Shown here: piece after piece, positions 52,500 through 60,194 of the stretch
Position numbering within the stretch: position 1 is the stretch's first letter
Layout of the letters: each line of letters begins with the position of its first letter
Assembly (NCBI RefSeq): GCF_014836935.1
Contig: NZ_JACSPW010000010.1
Coordinates: 80,620 to 144,619, forward strand
Length of the DNA stretch: 64,000 bases
Direction of reading: 5' to 3'
Source of the DNA: Solibacillus merdavium
GTDB lineage: Bacteria; Bacillota; Bacilli; Bacillales_A; Planococcaceae
The notes under the pieces: model-generated
The model's database searches: none
Seen by the model: the letters and a program-made list of their open reading frames with translations, nothing else
What the model was told of the DNA's origin: nothing
Made by a program: the position numbers and the translations under genes

Positions 52500-53120
52500 T
52501 TTTACGCGTTTTATAGAGTTGTTGCGCCAACGAACCATGTTTTTGGGATTGAAATAAACAAACCCCAAAATAAAGCCGGTAATTAGACCACCTAAATGAG
52601 CAGCGATATTAATATTAGGCGTTAAGAAGGTCATAATAAGACTAATGACGATTAATGGCAACATGACTTGTTTTAATTGAGGGAATAAATGTCTAGTGTA
52701 GTAAATGAGTGCCCCAAATGCACCGAATATTCCATAAATAGCACCACTTGCGCCTACACTGGCATAATAGGCATCCTGTGTTACAAACGTAGCAGCGACG
52801 CCAAAAATACCGGCTAAAAAATAAATTGTTAAAAATCGTATCTTACCAGCAATCTTTTCTAGCTCTGGACCAAATAAAAACAGAGAGAACATATTGAAAA
52901 GAACGTGCATGAAGCCGGCATGTAAAAACATTGAAGTAATAATACGCCACCATTCACCAGCGGCAATCAGACCATTCACACTCATGCCTGCATAGAGTAA
53001 TTGATTTCCCAATCCAGGAACCAAAGTCAATATGTAAACGATTAAATTAATCGCAATGATTGACGAGACAACTGGATATAACGTAATGTATTGTTTGAAA
53101 TTTTCTCTGCGAATAAACAT
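52497..53120 (-). CDS. Rhomboid intramembrane serine protease (YdcA-like)
   Basis: 207-residue six-segment rhomboid. GASGAIYG contains the catalytic Ser125, NIAAHLGG contains the catalytic His175, and HVLFNMFSL provides the oxyanion-hole/HxxxN region in TM2. Substrates unknown. Position matches ydcA of B. subtilis, between ydbT and acpS, but it is on the opposite strand from them. ATG 53120 has GAGGTGGAG directly upstream. Confidence 0.92.
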   Translation of the reverse strand: MFIRRENFKQYITLYPVVSSIIAINLIVYILTLVPGLGNQLLYAGMSVNGLIAAGEWWRIITSMFLHAGFMHVLFNMFSLFLFGPELEKIAGKIRFLTIYFLAGIFGVAATFVTQDAYYASVGASGAIYGIFGAFGALIYYTRHLFPQLKQVMLPLIVISLIMTFLTPNINIAAHLGGLITGFILGFVYFNPKNMVRWRNNSIKRVK

Positions 53121-53210
53121 TCTCCACCTCGATTAAGTCGATATAAAAAAAAACAAATTTTAATTCATTATACATTGGACTAATGTTTAAAAGAAAGGAA
53201 GAGCTACTAA

Positions 53211-53564
53211 TTGATTAAAGGGATTGGTTTAGATTTAGTAGAATTGGATCGAATTGAAAAAATGTTGGCGCGTTCTGCAAAATTTGCACAACGTATTTTA
53301 ACAAAAAGGGAATTAACGATTTTCGATGAATTATCACCAGCTCGGAAAGTGGAATTTTTGGCCGGACGTTTCGCTGCAAAAGAGGCATATTCGAAAGCTA
53401 ATGGTACTGGAATTGGTAAAGGCTGTGAACTTCATCAGATAGAAATTTTAAAAGATGGACAAGGGAAACCTGTCTTATATTTCGATGGTGAACTGGTAAA
53501 TGGCTTTATTTCCATCACGCATACACAAACAACAGCAGCTGCCCAAGTAATCTTAATGCAATAA
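53211..53564 (+). CDS. acpS: Holo-[acyl-carrier-protein] synthase
   Basis: 4'-phosphopantetheinyl transferase that activates ACP for fatty-acid synthesis. 117 residues with the two signatures GIGLDLVELDRIEKM (Asp8, Mg ligand) and GRFAAKEAYSKANG (Glu, Mg ligand). TTG 53211 has AAAGGAAGAG 8 bases upstream and gives the family start. It begins a gene run with ydcC and alr, spaced by 65 bases from ydcC. Confidence 0.96.
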   Translation: MIKGIGLDLVELDRIEKMLARSAKFAQRILTKRELTIFDELSPARKVEFLAGRFAAKEAYSKANGTGIGKGCELHQIEILKDGQGKPVLYFDGELVNGFISITHTQTTAAAQVILMQ

Positions 53565-53629
53565 TACATACATGCACACCTTGGCTCATATAGTAATTTA
53601 TCGAAAAAGATAATCGAAAGGGTGAATCT

Positions 53630-54628
53630 TTGAAACTCCGACTGCTAGTAGTTGTCGTTTGTTGTCTCTTTTTGGCGGCGTGTGGAAAAGCTACAAAGGA
53701 TGAAGTGATTGAGGATGTCAACAAGAAATGGAATGAGACGAAGGGGTATGAATTAAGTGCATCGATGGAAGTTCGGACAGGCGCAGAGCCGAGAATATAT
53801 GATGTAAAAGTTTGGCATACAAAACCGGATTTTTATCGAGTAGCAGTTAACCCGCAAGGAGAAACGGAACAGCAATTAATTGTGCGTAATGAAGAAGGGG
53901 TATTTGTTGTAACGCCAGCTCTTAGGAAAACGCATAAATTCCAAAGTGAATGGCCGAAACAAAATAGTCAAGCCTATATTATTGGAACGCTGGCAGATGA
54001 TTTAATGGCTGATTCTAAAGCTGTTATGACAGAAGATGATGCAAGCTATACATTTGAACTGGCAACACGGAATGTAGATCAGACTGCTTTACCTATCCAG
54101 CAAATTATGGTCGATAAGAAAACAATGCTTCCGACAAAGGTTAGTGTGTTAGATGAGTCATTACAAGAGCAGGTTGTTATTACATTTGGAGAAATTAAGT
54201 TAGGTGTGCAACATACCGCAAAGGATTATGAAGTAGAAAAGTTCTCTGAAAAAGAAGAGAAAAAAGCAGCATCAGCTGATGTTGTAAATACAGATTTCAG
54301 TGTATACTATCCAACAATTGACTGGGCACATACTAAGTTAACAGAGGAGTATGAGGTTAAAGAAGATGGGAATTCCCGTGTTATTTTAACATTTGAAGGT
54401 GAAAAACCATTTACATTAATGCAACAGCCAATTCAATATGACAACATGGTGTTGCCTGTATTCTCACCTGGCGATCCAGCTGATTTAGGCTATACAATTG
54501 GCGCAATTACAGATCACTCTATTCAATGGGATAAAGATGGCATGACATTCTTTATCGCATCTACAAAATTATCTAAAGAGGAATTATTGGAAGTCGCAGC
54601 AAGTGTGCAGCAAAGTAGTATGAAATAA
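53630..54628 (+). CDS. ydcC: LolA-like lipoprotein YdcC
   Basis: 332-residue lipoprotein. Residues 1-18 form a signal peptide with lipobox LAAC (Cys about 18), then a LolA/LppX-like beta-sandwich domain (about 35-215: YELSASMEVRTGAEPRIYDV, RKTHKFQSEWPKQ) and a C-terminal DUF4367-type part (245-330). It may carry lipids or sense the envelope; unknown in B. subtilis. TTG 53630 is the start, with AAAGGGTGAA upstream. A very strong terminator separates it from alr. Confidence 0.85.
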   Translation: MKLRLLVVVVCCLFLAACGKATKDEVIEDVNKKWNETKGYELSASMEVRTGAEPRIYDVKVWHTKPDFYRVAVNPQGETEQQLIVRNEEGVFVVTPALRKTHKFQSEWPKQNSQAYIIGTLADDLMADSKAVMTEDDASYTFELATRNVDQTALPIQQIMVDKKTMLPTKVSVLDESLQEQVVITFGEIKLGVQHTAKDYEVEKFSEKEEKKAASADVVNTDFSVYYPTIDWAHTKLTEEYEVKEDGNSRVILTFEGEKPFTLMQQPIQYDNMVLPVFSPGDPADLGYTIGAITDHSIQWDKDGMTFFIASTKLSKEELLEVAASVQQSSMK

Positions 54629-54666
54629 TTTACCGTTATTGCGAATATGGCTTCGTGCTGACTCAG

Positions 54667-54711
54667 AAAGACAACATCTTGCACAAGTTTGTGCAAGATG
54701 TTGTCTTTTTT
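54667..54711 (+). terminator. Terminator of acpS-ydcC
   Basis: A perfect 19-bp stem (AAAGACAACATCTTGCACA with its complement) around a 4-base loop, followed by T residues. Confidence 0.97.
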
Positions 54712-54806
54712 ATATTAATTTGCGCTTTATTCGAAGGGAAATATGTGCAATAATTTTCTTAATATTTAAAGGTGTTTATACTTATTAAAAAGAGGGTATA
54801 GTCAAA

Positions 54807-55925
54807 ATGGAAAATCCAATAAATTACCGACCTACAAAAGCAATTATTGATTTACAAGCTATCGAACATAATCTCATTTCATTACGCCAATATATTGGAA
54901 ATGCCATTCAAATTATTGCAGTAGTTAAAGCGAATGCATATGGGCATGGAGATGTAGAAGTGGCAAGAACAGCAATCCAAGCAGGAGCAACGATGCTGGC
55001 TGTCGCAACACCTGATGAAGCTGTACATATGCGGGAAAACTTTAAAGATATTGATATTTTAGTGTTAGGAGCTACACCACCTAATTTTATTCCTTTTGCT
55101 TCACAGGAAAATATTATCCTTACAGTATTTTCGGCAAGTTGGCTAGAAAGTGCGCAACAATATACACCTTTGGCCAATCCCTTAAAGCTTCACATTAAAG
55201 TTGATTCGGGTATGGGTCGTATTGGCGTCTCGACCAAAGAAGAATTAATGGAATTGTACGAAGCTATTGTTATACCAAATGATTTTATTCTGGATGGCAT
55301 TTTTACTCATTTTGCAACTGCAGATGAAGAAGATCCATTGTACTTTGACAATCAAGTAACCCTATTTAAGGACTTTTTGAGTGTATTGCCGAAAAGACCG
55401 AGACTAGTCCATGTGGCCAATACTGCTACCGCTTTAGTAAAAGATCCGTCTTTACAGTATGATGCAGTTCGGTTTGGTATTTCAATGTATGGATTATCGC
55501 CTTCGCCTTTTGTTGGTTCTAAATTACCGTTTCCAATTAAACCTGCATTTTCACTACATACAGAACTCATACATATAAAAAAAATGCATGCGGGTCAATC
55601 AGTCGGCTATGGAGCGACATATACGGTAGAGGAAGATTGCTACATTGGTACGATTCCGATTGGTTATGCGGATGGTATGCTCAGGAAGTTGGAAGGTCAA
55701 GAAGTGCTTATTGGAGGAAAAAAGGCGAAAATTGTCGGTAGAATTTGTATGGATCAAAGTATGATTTTACTGCCAACAGCATATAATGTAGGAGAAGAAG
55801 TTGTATTGATTGGTCGCCAACAGCAAAAACAAATCACAATGGATGATTGGGCAGCTAAACTCCAAACGATTAATTACGAAGTACCATGCGTAATTACGGC
55901 TAGAGTTCCTAGGGTATACAAATAA
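54807..55925 (+). CDS. alr: Alanine racemase
   Basis: PLP enzyme making D-alanine for the Ddl/MurF steps encoded upstream. 372 residues. AVVKANAYGHG contains the PLP lysine (K41), GYGATYT the catalytic tyrosine near 270, KVDSGMGRIGV and MYGLSPSP are fold signatures, and GRICMDQSM the C-terminal substrate loop. ATG 54807 is 8 bases after AGAGGG. It is 170 bases from the antitoxin gene with a promoter between, as in the B. subtilis dal region. Confidence 0.97.
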   Translation: MENPINYRPTKAIIDLQAIEHNLISLRQYIGNAIQIIAVVKANAYGHGDVEVARTAIQAGATMLAVATPDEAVHMRENFKDIDILVLGATPPNFIPFASQENIILTVFSASWLESAQQYTPLANPLKLHIKVDSGMGRIGVSTKEELMELYEAIVIPNDFILDGIFTHFATADEEDPLYFDNQVTLFKDFLSVLPKRPRLVHVANTATALVKDPSLQYDAVRFGISMYGLSPSPFVGSKLPFPIKPAFSLHTELIHIKKMHAGQSVGYGATYTVEEDCYIGTIPIGYADGMLRKLEGQEVLIGGKKAKIVGRICMDQSMILLPTAYNVGEEVVLIGRQQQKQITMDDWAAKLQTINYEVPCVITARVPRVYK

Positions 55926-56029
55926 AAATTCGATGTAATTTTACTGTAAAAATTCCAAAAAAACAAAATAAATATGTTCACATTTATTCCCTTTATAGCG
56001 AGAATTGTCAGTTTTTTTATTTTCCTGTC

Positions 56030-56058
56030 TTTTCATTGTAGGTAATCAATGATAGAAT
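56030..56058 (+). promoter_or_regulatory. Promoter of ndoAI-ndoA
   Basis: TTTTCA (56030-56035), 17-base spacer, TAGAAT (56053-56058). The leader is about 30 bases. Confidence 0.5.
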
Positions 56059-56094
56059 TAATGGGAAATGGGATGTTCGGTGGAGGTGCTTGTT

Positions 56095-56382
56095 TTGTAC
56101 GCGAAGGAATTAGTAGAAGTAGAAGAAGTGGTAATTGACATACCTAATGAGCTAGTTACTCAATTTGAAAGAACGTTTGGACGCAATACTGAGAGTGGTT
56201 ATATGATGGCGTATTTGGCGACTCAAAAAAATACAAAGCATATGCAACCAAATCAAATACGGGAAGCTTTAATAAAGGGCTATGTGGAAATGTCGCAAAT
56301 TAATCTGACAATTTGCAGTGAGTGCTTGCATGCAGAGTATGAAGCGGAACATATGGTGGAGCGTCTCGTTAGCGGGGGATGA
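56095..56382 (+). CDS. ndoAI: EndoAI-type antitoxin with diverged DNA-binding domain
   Basis: 95-residue antitoxin of the NdoA/MazF toxin. The last 35 residues ([10 protein letters not shown] to [10 protein letters not shown]) match the toxin-binding tail of B. subtilis EndoAI almost residue for residue. The first 60 ([19 protein letters not shown], then [13 protein letters not shown]) keep only the outline of a ribbon-helix-helix domain. TTG 56095 is used because GGAGGTG lies 6 bases upstream and the length then equals EndoAI. Followed by ndoA after 4 bases. Confidence 0.9.
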   Translation: MYAKELVEVEEVVIDIPNELVTQFERTFGRNTESGYMMAYLATQKNTKHMQPNQIREALIKGYVEMSQINLTICSECLHAEYEAEHMVERLVSGG

Positions 56383-56386
56383 CAAG

Positions 56387-56737
56387 TTGATTGTAAAACG
56401 TGGAGACGTTTTTTTTGCTGACCTATCACCAGTGGTAGGTTCAGAACAAGGCGGGACTAGACCCGTGCTTATTATACAAAATGATATTGGAAATCGTTTC
56501 AGTCCAACTGTCATAATAGCTGCAATAACTGCGCAAATTCAAAAGGCAAAATTACCAACACATGTTGAAATCGATGCGAAGAAGTATGGTTTTGAACGCG
56601 ATTCGGTAATTTTGCTTGAGCAATTGCGTACAATTGATAAATCGCGATTAACAGATCGGATAACTCAGCTTGACACAAAACTAATGCAAGAAGTTGATAT
56701 TGCACTTAATATTAGTTTAGGACTCGTAAAATTTTAA
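56387..56737 (+). CDS. ndoA: Type II toxin endoribonuclease EndoA (MazF/PemK)
   Basis: 116-residue sequence-specific mRNA interferase (UACAU-specific in B. subtilis). [19 protein letters not shown] contains the catalytic Arg/Thr region ([11 protein letters not shown]), and [19 protein letters not shown] and RTIDKSRL are almost identical to B. subtilis EndoA. TTG 56387 gives the exact family length; the frame start at 56318 lies inside the antitoxin. It is translated 4 bases after the antitoxin stop. A strong terminator follows. Confidence 0.96.
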   Translation: MIVKRGDVFFADLSPVVGSEQGGTRPVLIIQNDIGNRFSPTVIIAAITAQIQKAKLPTHVEIDAKKYGFERDSVILLEQLRTIDKSRLTDRITQLDTKLMQEVDIALNISLGLVKF

Positions 56738-56744
56738 TACATAA

Positions 56745-56779
56745 AAAAAGCATCGAAACTTTTCGTTTCGATGCTTTTT
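56745..56779 (+). terminator. Terminator of the toxin-antitoxin operon
   Basis: AAAAAGCATCGAAA pairs with TTTCGATGCTTTTT; it isolates ndoAI-ndoA from the sigma-B operon. Confidence 0.92.
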
Positions 56780-56941
56780 ATTATATACAGTATAATATTT
56801 TTTATAAATAGTAATCTGTAATCATGTAAAAATATAACAAATAGTTTAAAATAGAAAACATCTAGTGTTTATGTTTACATAGATAAACTTCTAATTTAAA
56901 AATAATTTTTGGAATCAAATTTAAACTATAAAGATACCGTA

Positions 56942-56950
56942 TGCTATAAT
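56942..56950 (+). promoter_or_regulatory. Extended -10 promoter of rsbT
   Basis: TGCTATAAT is a perfect TGnTATAAT extended -10. The -35 position (56922) is poor. A weak sigma-B-like pair, ATTTAA (56919) N12 CCGTAT (56937), overlaps it. No rsbR or rsbS coding sequence is present between 56780 and 57027. Confidence 0.55.
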
Positions 56951-57027
56951 AAAAAAGATTAATAATTCCGAAAATTGATACTGTGTATTAACTCCGTAGA
57001 ATTAAAACGTAGGAAATTGGAGGCACT

Positions 57028-57429
57028 ATGATGAATACGAAATCTACCGTAGAGATTATAACAGAATGGGATATTGTAGCTGCACGCCAACTTGGACGTA
57101 ACGAAGCGAAAGAAATTGGCTTTGGCGCGGTAGATCAAGCTCGAATTACGACTGCAATTAGTGAACTTGCTAGAAATATTTATTTGTATGCTCGAGCAGG
57201 GGAAGTAGCGATAGAACGTATAAGCGAGGGCGGGAGAGTTGGTATTCGTATTACAGCGGCAGATAAAGGACCAGGGATAAATAATATAAAAAAAGTAATG
57301 GAAGATGGTTATTCCACTTCCGGAGGGCTTGGTGCAGGTTTACCAGGCGTTAAAAGATTAATGGATACTATGGATATTCAATCTTCTATTGAAAAAGGAA
57401 CCATTATAATTATTGAAAAATGGGTCTAG
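57028..57429 (+). CDS. rsbT: Switch kinase RsbT
   Basis: GHKL-type serine kinase of the environmental sigma-B pathway that activates RsbU. 133 residues; ISELARNIYLYARAGEVAIE, ITAADKGPGINNIKKVMEDG and STSGGLGAGLPGVKRLMD (ATP lid, N/G1/G2 boxes) are almost as in B. subtilis. In B. subtilis RsbT is held by the RsbR-RsbS stressosome, but those genes are not before it here. ATG 57028 and 57031 are both possible; GGAGG lies 4 and 7 bases away. Confidence 0.95.
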   Translation: MMNTKSTVEIITEWDIVAARQLGRNEAKEIGFGAVDQARITTAISELARNIYLYARAGEVAIERISEGGRVGIRITAADKGPGINNIKKVMEDGYSTSGGLGAGLPGVKRLMDTMDIQSSIEKGTIIIIEKWV

Positions 57430-57445
57430 TAGGATGTGATAAAAT

Positions 57446-58438
57446 TTGAAAGAGCTACAAATGCAATATCAGAAAATAGTATCAGATTTTTTATCGAATC
57501 AAACGGAAAGGAATTTATATATTGGCCAAAACTTTATTCGCCAGTTAATACAGAAAAAAGTAGCTCCAGAAGAAGTGATAAATATCCACAAGTATGCAAT
57601 GGAGCAACTCTATCCTGACTTACCCGAATATATTTCACATAGCTATGATTTTTTAATTGAGATTATGGTTCATTTTGGTTTAACCTTAAAAGAGCATCAA
57701 AGTTTATTGGAACAGCAAGAAGAGCTACGTATGGAGATGAATGTCGCTACCAAAATACAAAATATGATATTGAGAACGAAAATTCCCCAACTTAAAGATA
57801 TTGATATTGGGATGGTATCAATACCGATTCGAAAAATGAATGGCGATTATGTCCATTTTTTGGGTGATAAATCACATGTAAGTGTAGCGGTAACAGATGT
57901 TGTAGGGAAAGGTGTTCCAGCAGCGCTTTGTATGTCTATGGTCAAGTATGGACTTGATACACTTGAGTGTTCTACCAATGCGCCTTCGCATATTTTGGAA
58001 GTGTTAAATCGTATTATTGAAAAAAGTGTGGATGATAGTATGTTCGTCTCGATGTTTTATGGGACATACAATGTCGAAAATGGTAAATTTACATATGGTT
58101 CAGCTGGTCATGAGCCCGCTTTATATTATAATTCCGGTAAAGAAACTTTTTTCGATTTGGAATCAAAAGGATTACTTTTAGGTGTCATGCCCGAAGTTAA
58201 ATATCCACAATACGAGATTCAGCTACAGGATAACGATTTTATCGTGATGATTACAGATGGCGCGACAGATTTCCGTAAGCAGGGGGAACTGGATCCGCGG
58301 GATGTAATTAAAAACATAGCATTGAGTTGTCGTCATTTACCGGCTCAGGAAATGTGCGAAAAAATGTATGCATACTTAAAAAAATTACCGGATTTTGATT
58401 TGGAAGACGATTTTACGGTCGTCATCTTTAAAAAATAA
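57446..58438 (+). CDS. rsbU: PP2C-type phosphatase RsbU
   Basis: 330-residue phosphatase that dephosphorylates RsbV. The N-terminal four-helix RsbT-binding domain (1-85) is present, then the PPM/SpoIIE domain with MNGDYVHF (metal-binding GD), VTDVVGKGVPAALCMSM, GSAGHEPALYY, MITDGATDF and EDDFTVVIF (DD pair). The intact RsbT-binding domain shows the rsbT-rsbU switch is used. TTG 57446 is the start, with AGGATGTGA upstream. It ends 69 bases before rsbV, with a sigma-B promoter in the gap. Confidence 0.95.
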   Translation: MKELQMQYQKIVSDFLSNQTERNLYIGQNFIRQLIQKKVAPEEVINIHKYAMEQLYPDLPEYISHSYDFLIEIMVHFGLTLKEHQSLLEQQEELRMEMNVATKIQNMILRTKIPQLKDIDIGMVSIPIRKMNGDYVHFLGDKSHVSVAVTDVVGKGVPAALCMSMVKYGLDTLECSTNAPSHILEVLNRIIEKSVDDSMFVSMFYGTYNVENGKFTYGSAGHEPALYYNSGKETFFDLESKGLLLGVMPEVKYPQYEIQLQDNDFIVMITDGATDFRKQGELDPRDVIKNIALSCRHLPAQEMCEKMYAYLKKLPDFDLEDDFTVVIFKK

Positions 58439-58448
58439 ATAAATTTAT

Positions 58449-58474
58449 GTTTAATCACCCGTGATTAGGGGTAT
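58449..58474 (+). promoter_or_regulatory. Consensus sigma-B promoter of rsbV-rsbW-sigB
   Basis: GTTTAA (58449-58454), 14-base spacer, GGGTAT (58469-58474); both hexamers are perfect matches to the sigma-B consensus. It provides positive autoregulation, and its place before rsbV is the same as in B. subtilis. Confidence 0.95.
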
Positions 58475-58507
58475 TATAATTAGGTTTATAGATGGAGGTG
58501 TCTAATA

Positions 58508-58840
58508 ATGAATGTAAATGTTCAATTTAGAGAAGATGGTAATATTTTGCGAGGCTATATCGAGGGAGAAATTGATACTTATACAGCTCCGGTTTTGCGC
58601 GAAGAATTGGAAACGGTTCAAATTGTTGAAGGTCGTGTAATTGAGTTGGACTTATCAAAAGTAAATTATATGGATAGTACAGGTTTGGGAATTTTTGTTG
58701 CGTTTTATAAAAAGGTGACAAGGGAAAATGCATCACTTAAATTAGTGGGCTTATCAAATCGTTTAGTTAGATTGTTTGAAATTACAGGATTAAGTGAACT
58801 GATGAGTATTGAGACCGACGAGGAATTGGAGTTGAAATAA
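58508..58840 (+). CDS. rsbV: Anti-anti-sigma factor RsbV
   Basis: STAS-domain protein of 110 residues. [20 protein letters not shown] holds phosphorylatable Ser57. Unphosphorylated RsbV captures RsbW and frees sigma-B; RsbU regenerates this form. ATG 58508 has ATGGAGGTG upstream. Its stop shares a base with the rsbW ATG (TAATG), so translation is coupled. Confidence 0.97.
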   Translation: MNVNVQFREDGNILRGYIEGEIDTYTAPVLREELETVQIVEGRVIELDLSKVNYMDSTGLGIFVAFYKKVTRENASLKLVGLSNRLVRLFEITGLSELMSIETDEELELK

Positions 58841-59310
58841 TGAAGGCATTTGACTATATTGAAATTCGAGTACCTGCCAAGTCGCAATATGTAAGTGTAA
58901 TCCGTTTGACAATTTCAGGATTAGCGATGCGAGTTGGATTTACTTATGATGAAATTGAAGATTTAAAAATAGCCACAAGTGAAGCAGTAACAAATGTAGT
59001 CCACCATGCATATAAAGCCAATGAAGATGGTGAAGTTGTTATTGGGTGTGCATTATTCGAAGACAAAATCGAAATAATGGTAGCAGATTATGGTGTAAGT
59101 TTTAATTTTGAAGAAGTTAAGTCGAAAATTGGTCCATATCATGAAGATGAAAACGTAGCCCTTTTACGTGAAGGGGGATTAGGAATTTTCTTAATGGAAA
59201 CTTTAATGGACGAAGTGAAATTAACTAACGAAGGTGGCGTCACTGTTTTCATGACGAAGTATGTCTCGAGAGAGCAGGTGAAAGGGAATGTCGAAAGAAT
59301 CACTACCTAA
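58840..59310 (+). CDS. rsbW: Anti-sigma-B factor and serine kinase RsbW
   Basis: 156-residue GHKL kinase that sequesters sigma-B or phosphorylates Rsb[20 protein letters not shown] (N-box), [12 protein letters not shown] (G1) and [19 protein letters not shown] (G2) are complete. It overlaps rsbV by 1 base and sigB by 23, typical of tight stoichiometric coupling. Confidence 0.97.
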   Translation: MKAFDYIEIRVPAKSQYVSVIRLTISGLAMRVGFTYDEIEDLKIATSEAVTNVVHHAYKANEDGEVVIGCALFEDKIEIMVADYGVSFNFEEVKSKIGPYHEDENVALLREGGLGIFLMETLMDEVKLTNEGGVTVFMTKYVSREQVKGNVERITT

Positions 59311-60073
59311 AAATTCATCAAAAGAAGAAGTACTAAATTGGATTGCCGAATATCAAGACAATGGCAGTGAAGAAGCACAAACGAATCTTGTGCTTCATTA
59401 CCAACAACTAGTAGAGTCGATTGCTCGCAAATACTCTCATGGTAAATCTTATTATGATGATATTGTACAAGTCGGAATGCTTGGCTTGTTAGGTGCAATC
59501 CGACGATTTGACCCTTCTTTTGGCCGGAGTTTTGAGGCGTTTGCAGTCCCAACGATTGTTGGAGAAATAAAGCGCTTTTTACGTGATAAAACATGGGACG
59601 TGCATGTTCCTAGACGTATAAAAGAATTAGGACCAAGAATTAAAGCAGCAGTGGAAGCATTAACTACTTCGTTACAACGTTCTCCTTCTATTACTGAAAT
59701 TGCTGATTATTTAGAGGTTCAGGATGAAGAAGTTTTAGAAGCGATGGAGATGGGACGAAGCTATCAAGCGTTATCGATGGATCACTCGATTGAATCAGAT
59801 TCTGACGGAAGTACAGTAACATTATTTGATGTTGTCGGAAGAGAAGATGTCGGCTATGAAGTGACAAACCGCCGAATGCTTGTAGCGGATGCGATGAATG
59901 TATTAAATGAACGTGAACGTCAAATTATCCAGTTAACCTATTTAGAACAATTAAGTCAAAAGGAAGCTGGAGAAAGACTCGGTATTTCACAAATGCATGT
60001 ATCACGAATTCAGCGAAAAGCCGTAAAAAAATTACAGGATGCCATTGCAGCAAGTGGTGGCGTATCATTATAA
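59288..60073 (+). CDS. sigB: General stress sigma factor sigma-B
   Basis: 261-residue sigma-70 family member of group 3. Region 2 contains [21 protein letters not shown] and [22 protein letters not shown], region 3 [10 protein letters not shown], and region 4 [21 protein letters not shown]. It starts inside rsbW. Known targets in this window are its own operon and probably the gene at 33980. rsbX, the feedback phosphatase that follows in B. subtilis, is absent; a terminator comes next. Confidence 0.97.
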   Translation: MSKESLPKNSSKEEVLNWIAEYQDNGSEEAQTNLVLHYQQLVESIARKYSHGKSYYDDIVQVGMLGLLGAIRRFDPSFGRSFEAFAVPTIVGEIKRFLRDKTWDVHVPRRIKELGPRIKAAVEALTTSLQRSPSITEIADYLEVQDEEVLEAMEMGRSYQALSMDHSIESDSDGSTVTLFDVVGREDVGYEVTNRRMLVADAMNVLNERERQIIQLTYLEQLSQKEAGERLGISQMHVSRIQRKAVKKLQDAIAASGGVSL

Positions 60074-60081
60074 AGAAATTG

Positions 60082-60112
60082 GAGTCTACTAGATAAGTAG
60101 GCTCTTTTTTTT
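60082..60112 (+). terminator. Terminator of the sigma-B operon
   Basis: GAGtCTACT pairs with AGTAGgCTC, followed by T residues. Confidence 0.88.
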
Positions 60113-60194
60113 GTGGAAAGCTGTCGCTATTTGGGAAAATAATTATCCATAAGTGATACACTATAGAAAGCTTAAAATTTAAAGGAGTGGCATA

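Noticed and set aside
54771..54799. Sigma-B-like GTTTAT-N14-GGGTAT just before alr
   Set aside because: The -10-like string ends 8 bases before the alr ATG and would give a nearly leaderless mRNA; AGAGGG there serves as the SD, so this is coincidence.
54908..55177. 89-codon minus-strand frame inside alr
   Set aside because: Shadow frame; alr has full catalytic motifs in the other strand.
56919..56942. Sigma-B-like ATTTAA-N12-CCGTAT before rsbT
   Set aside because: Only 4 of 6 at -10, and a perfect extended sigma-A -10 overlaps it.
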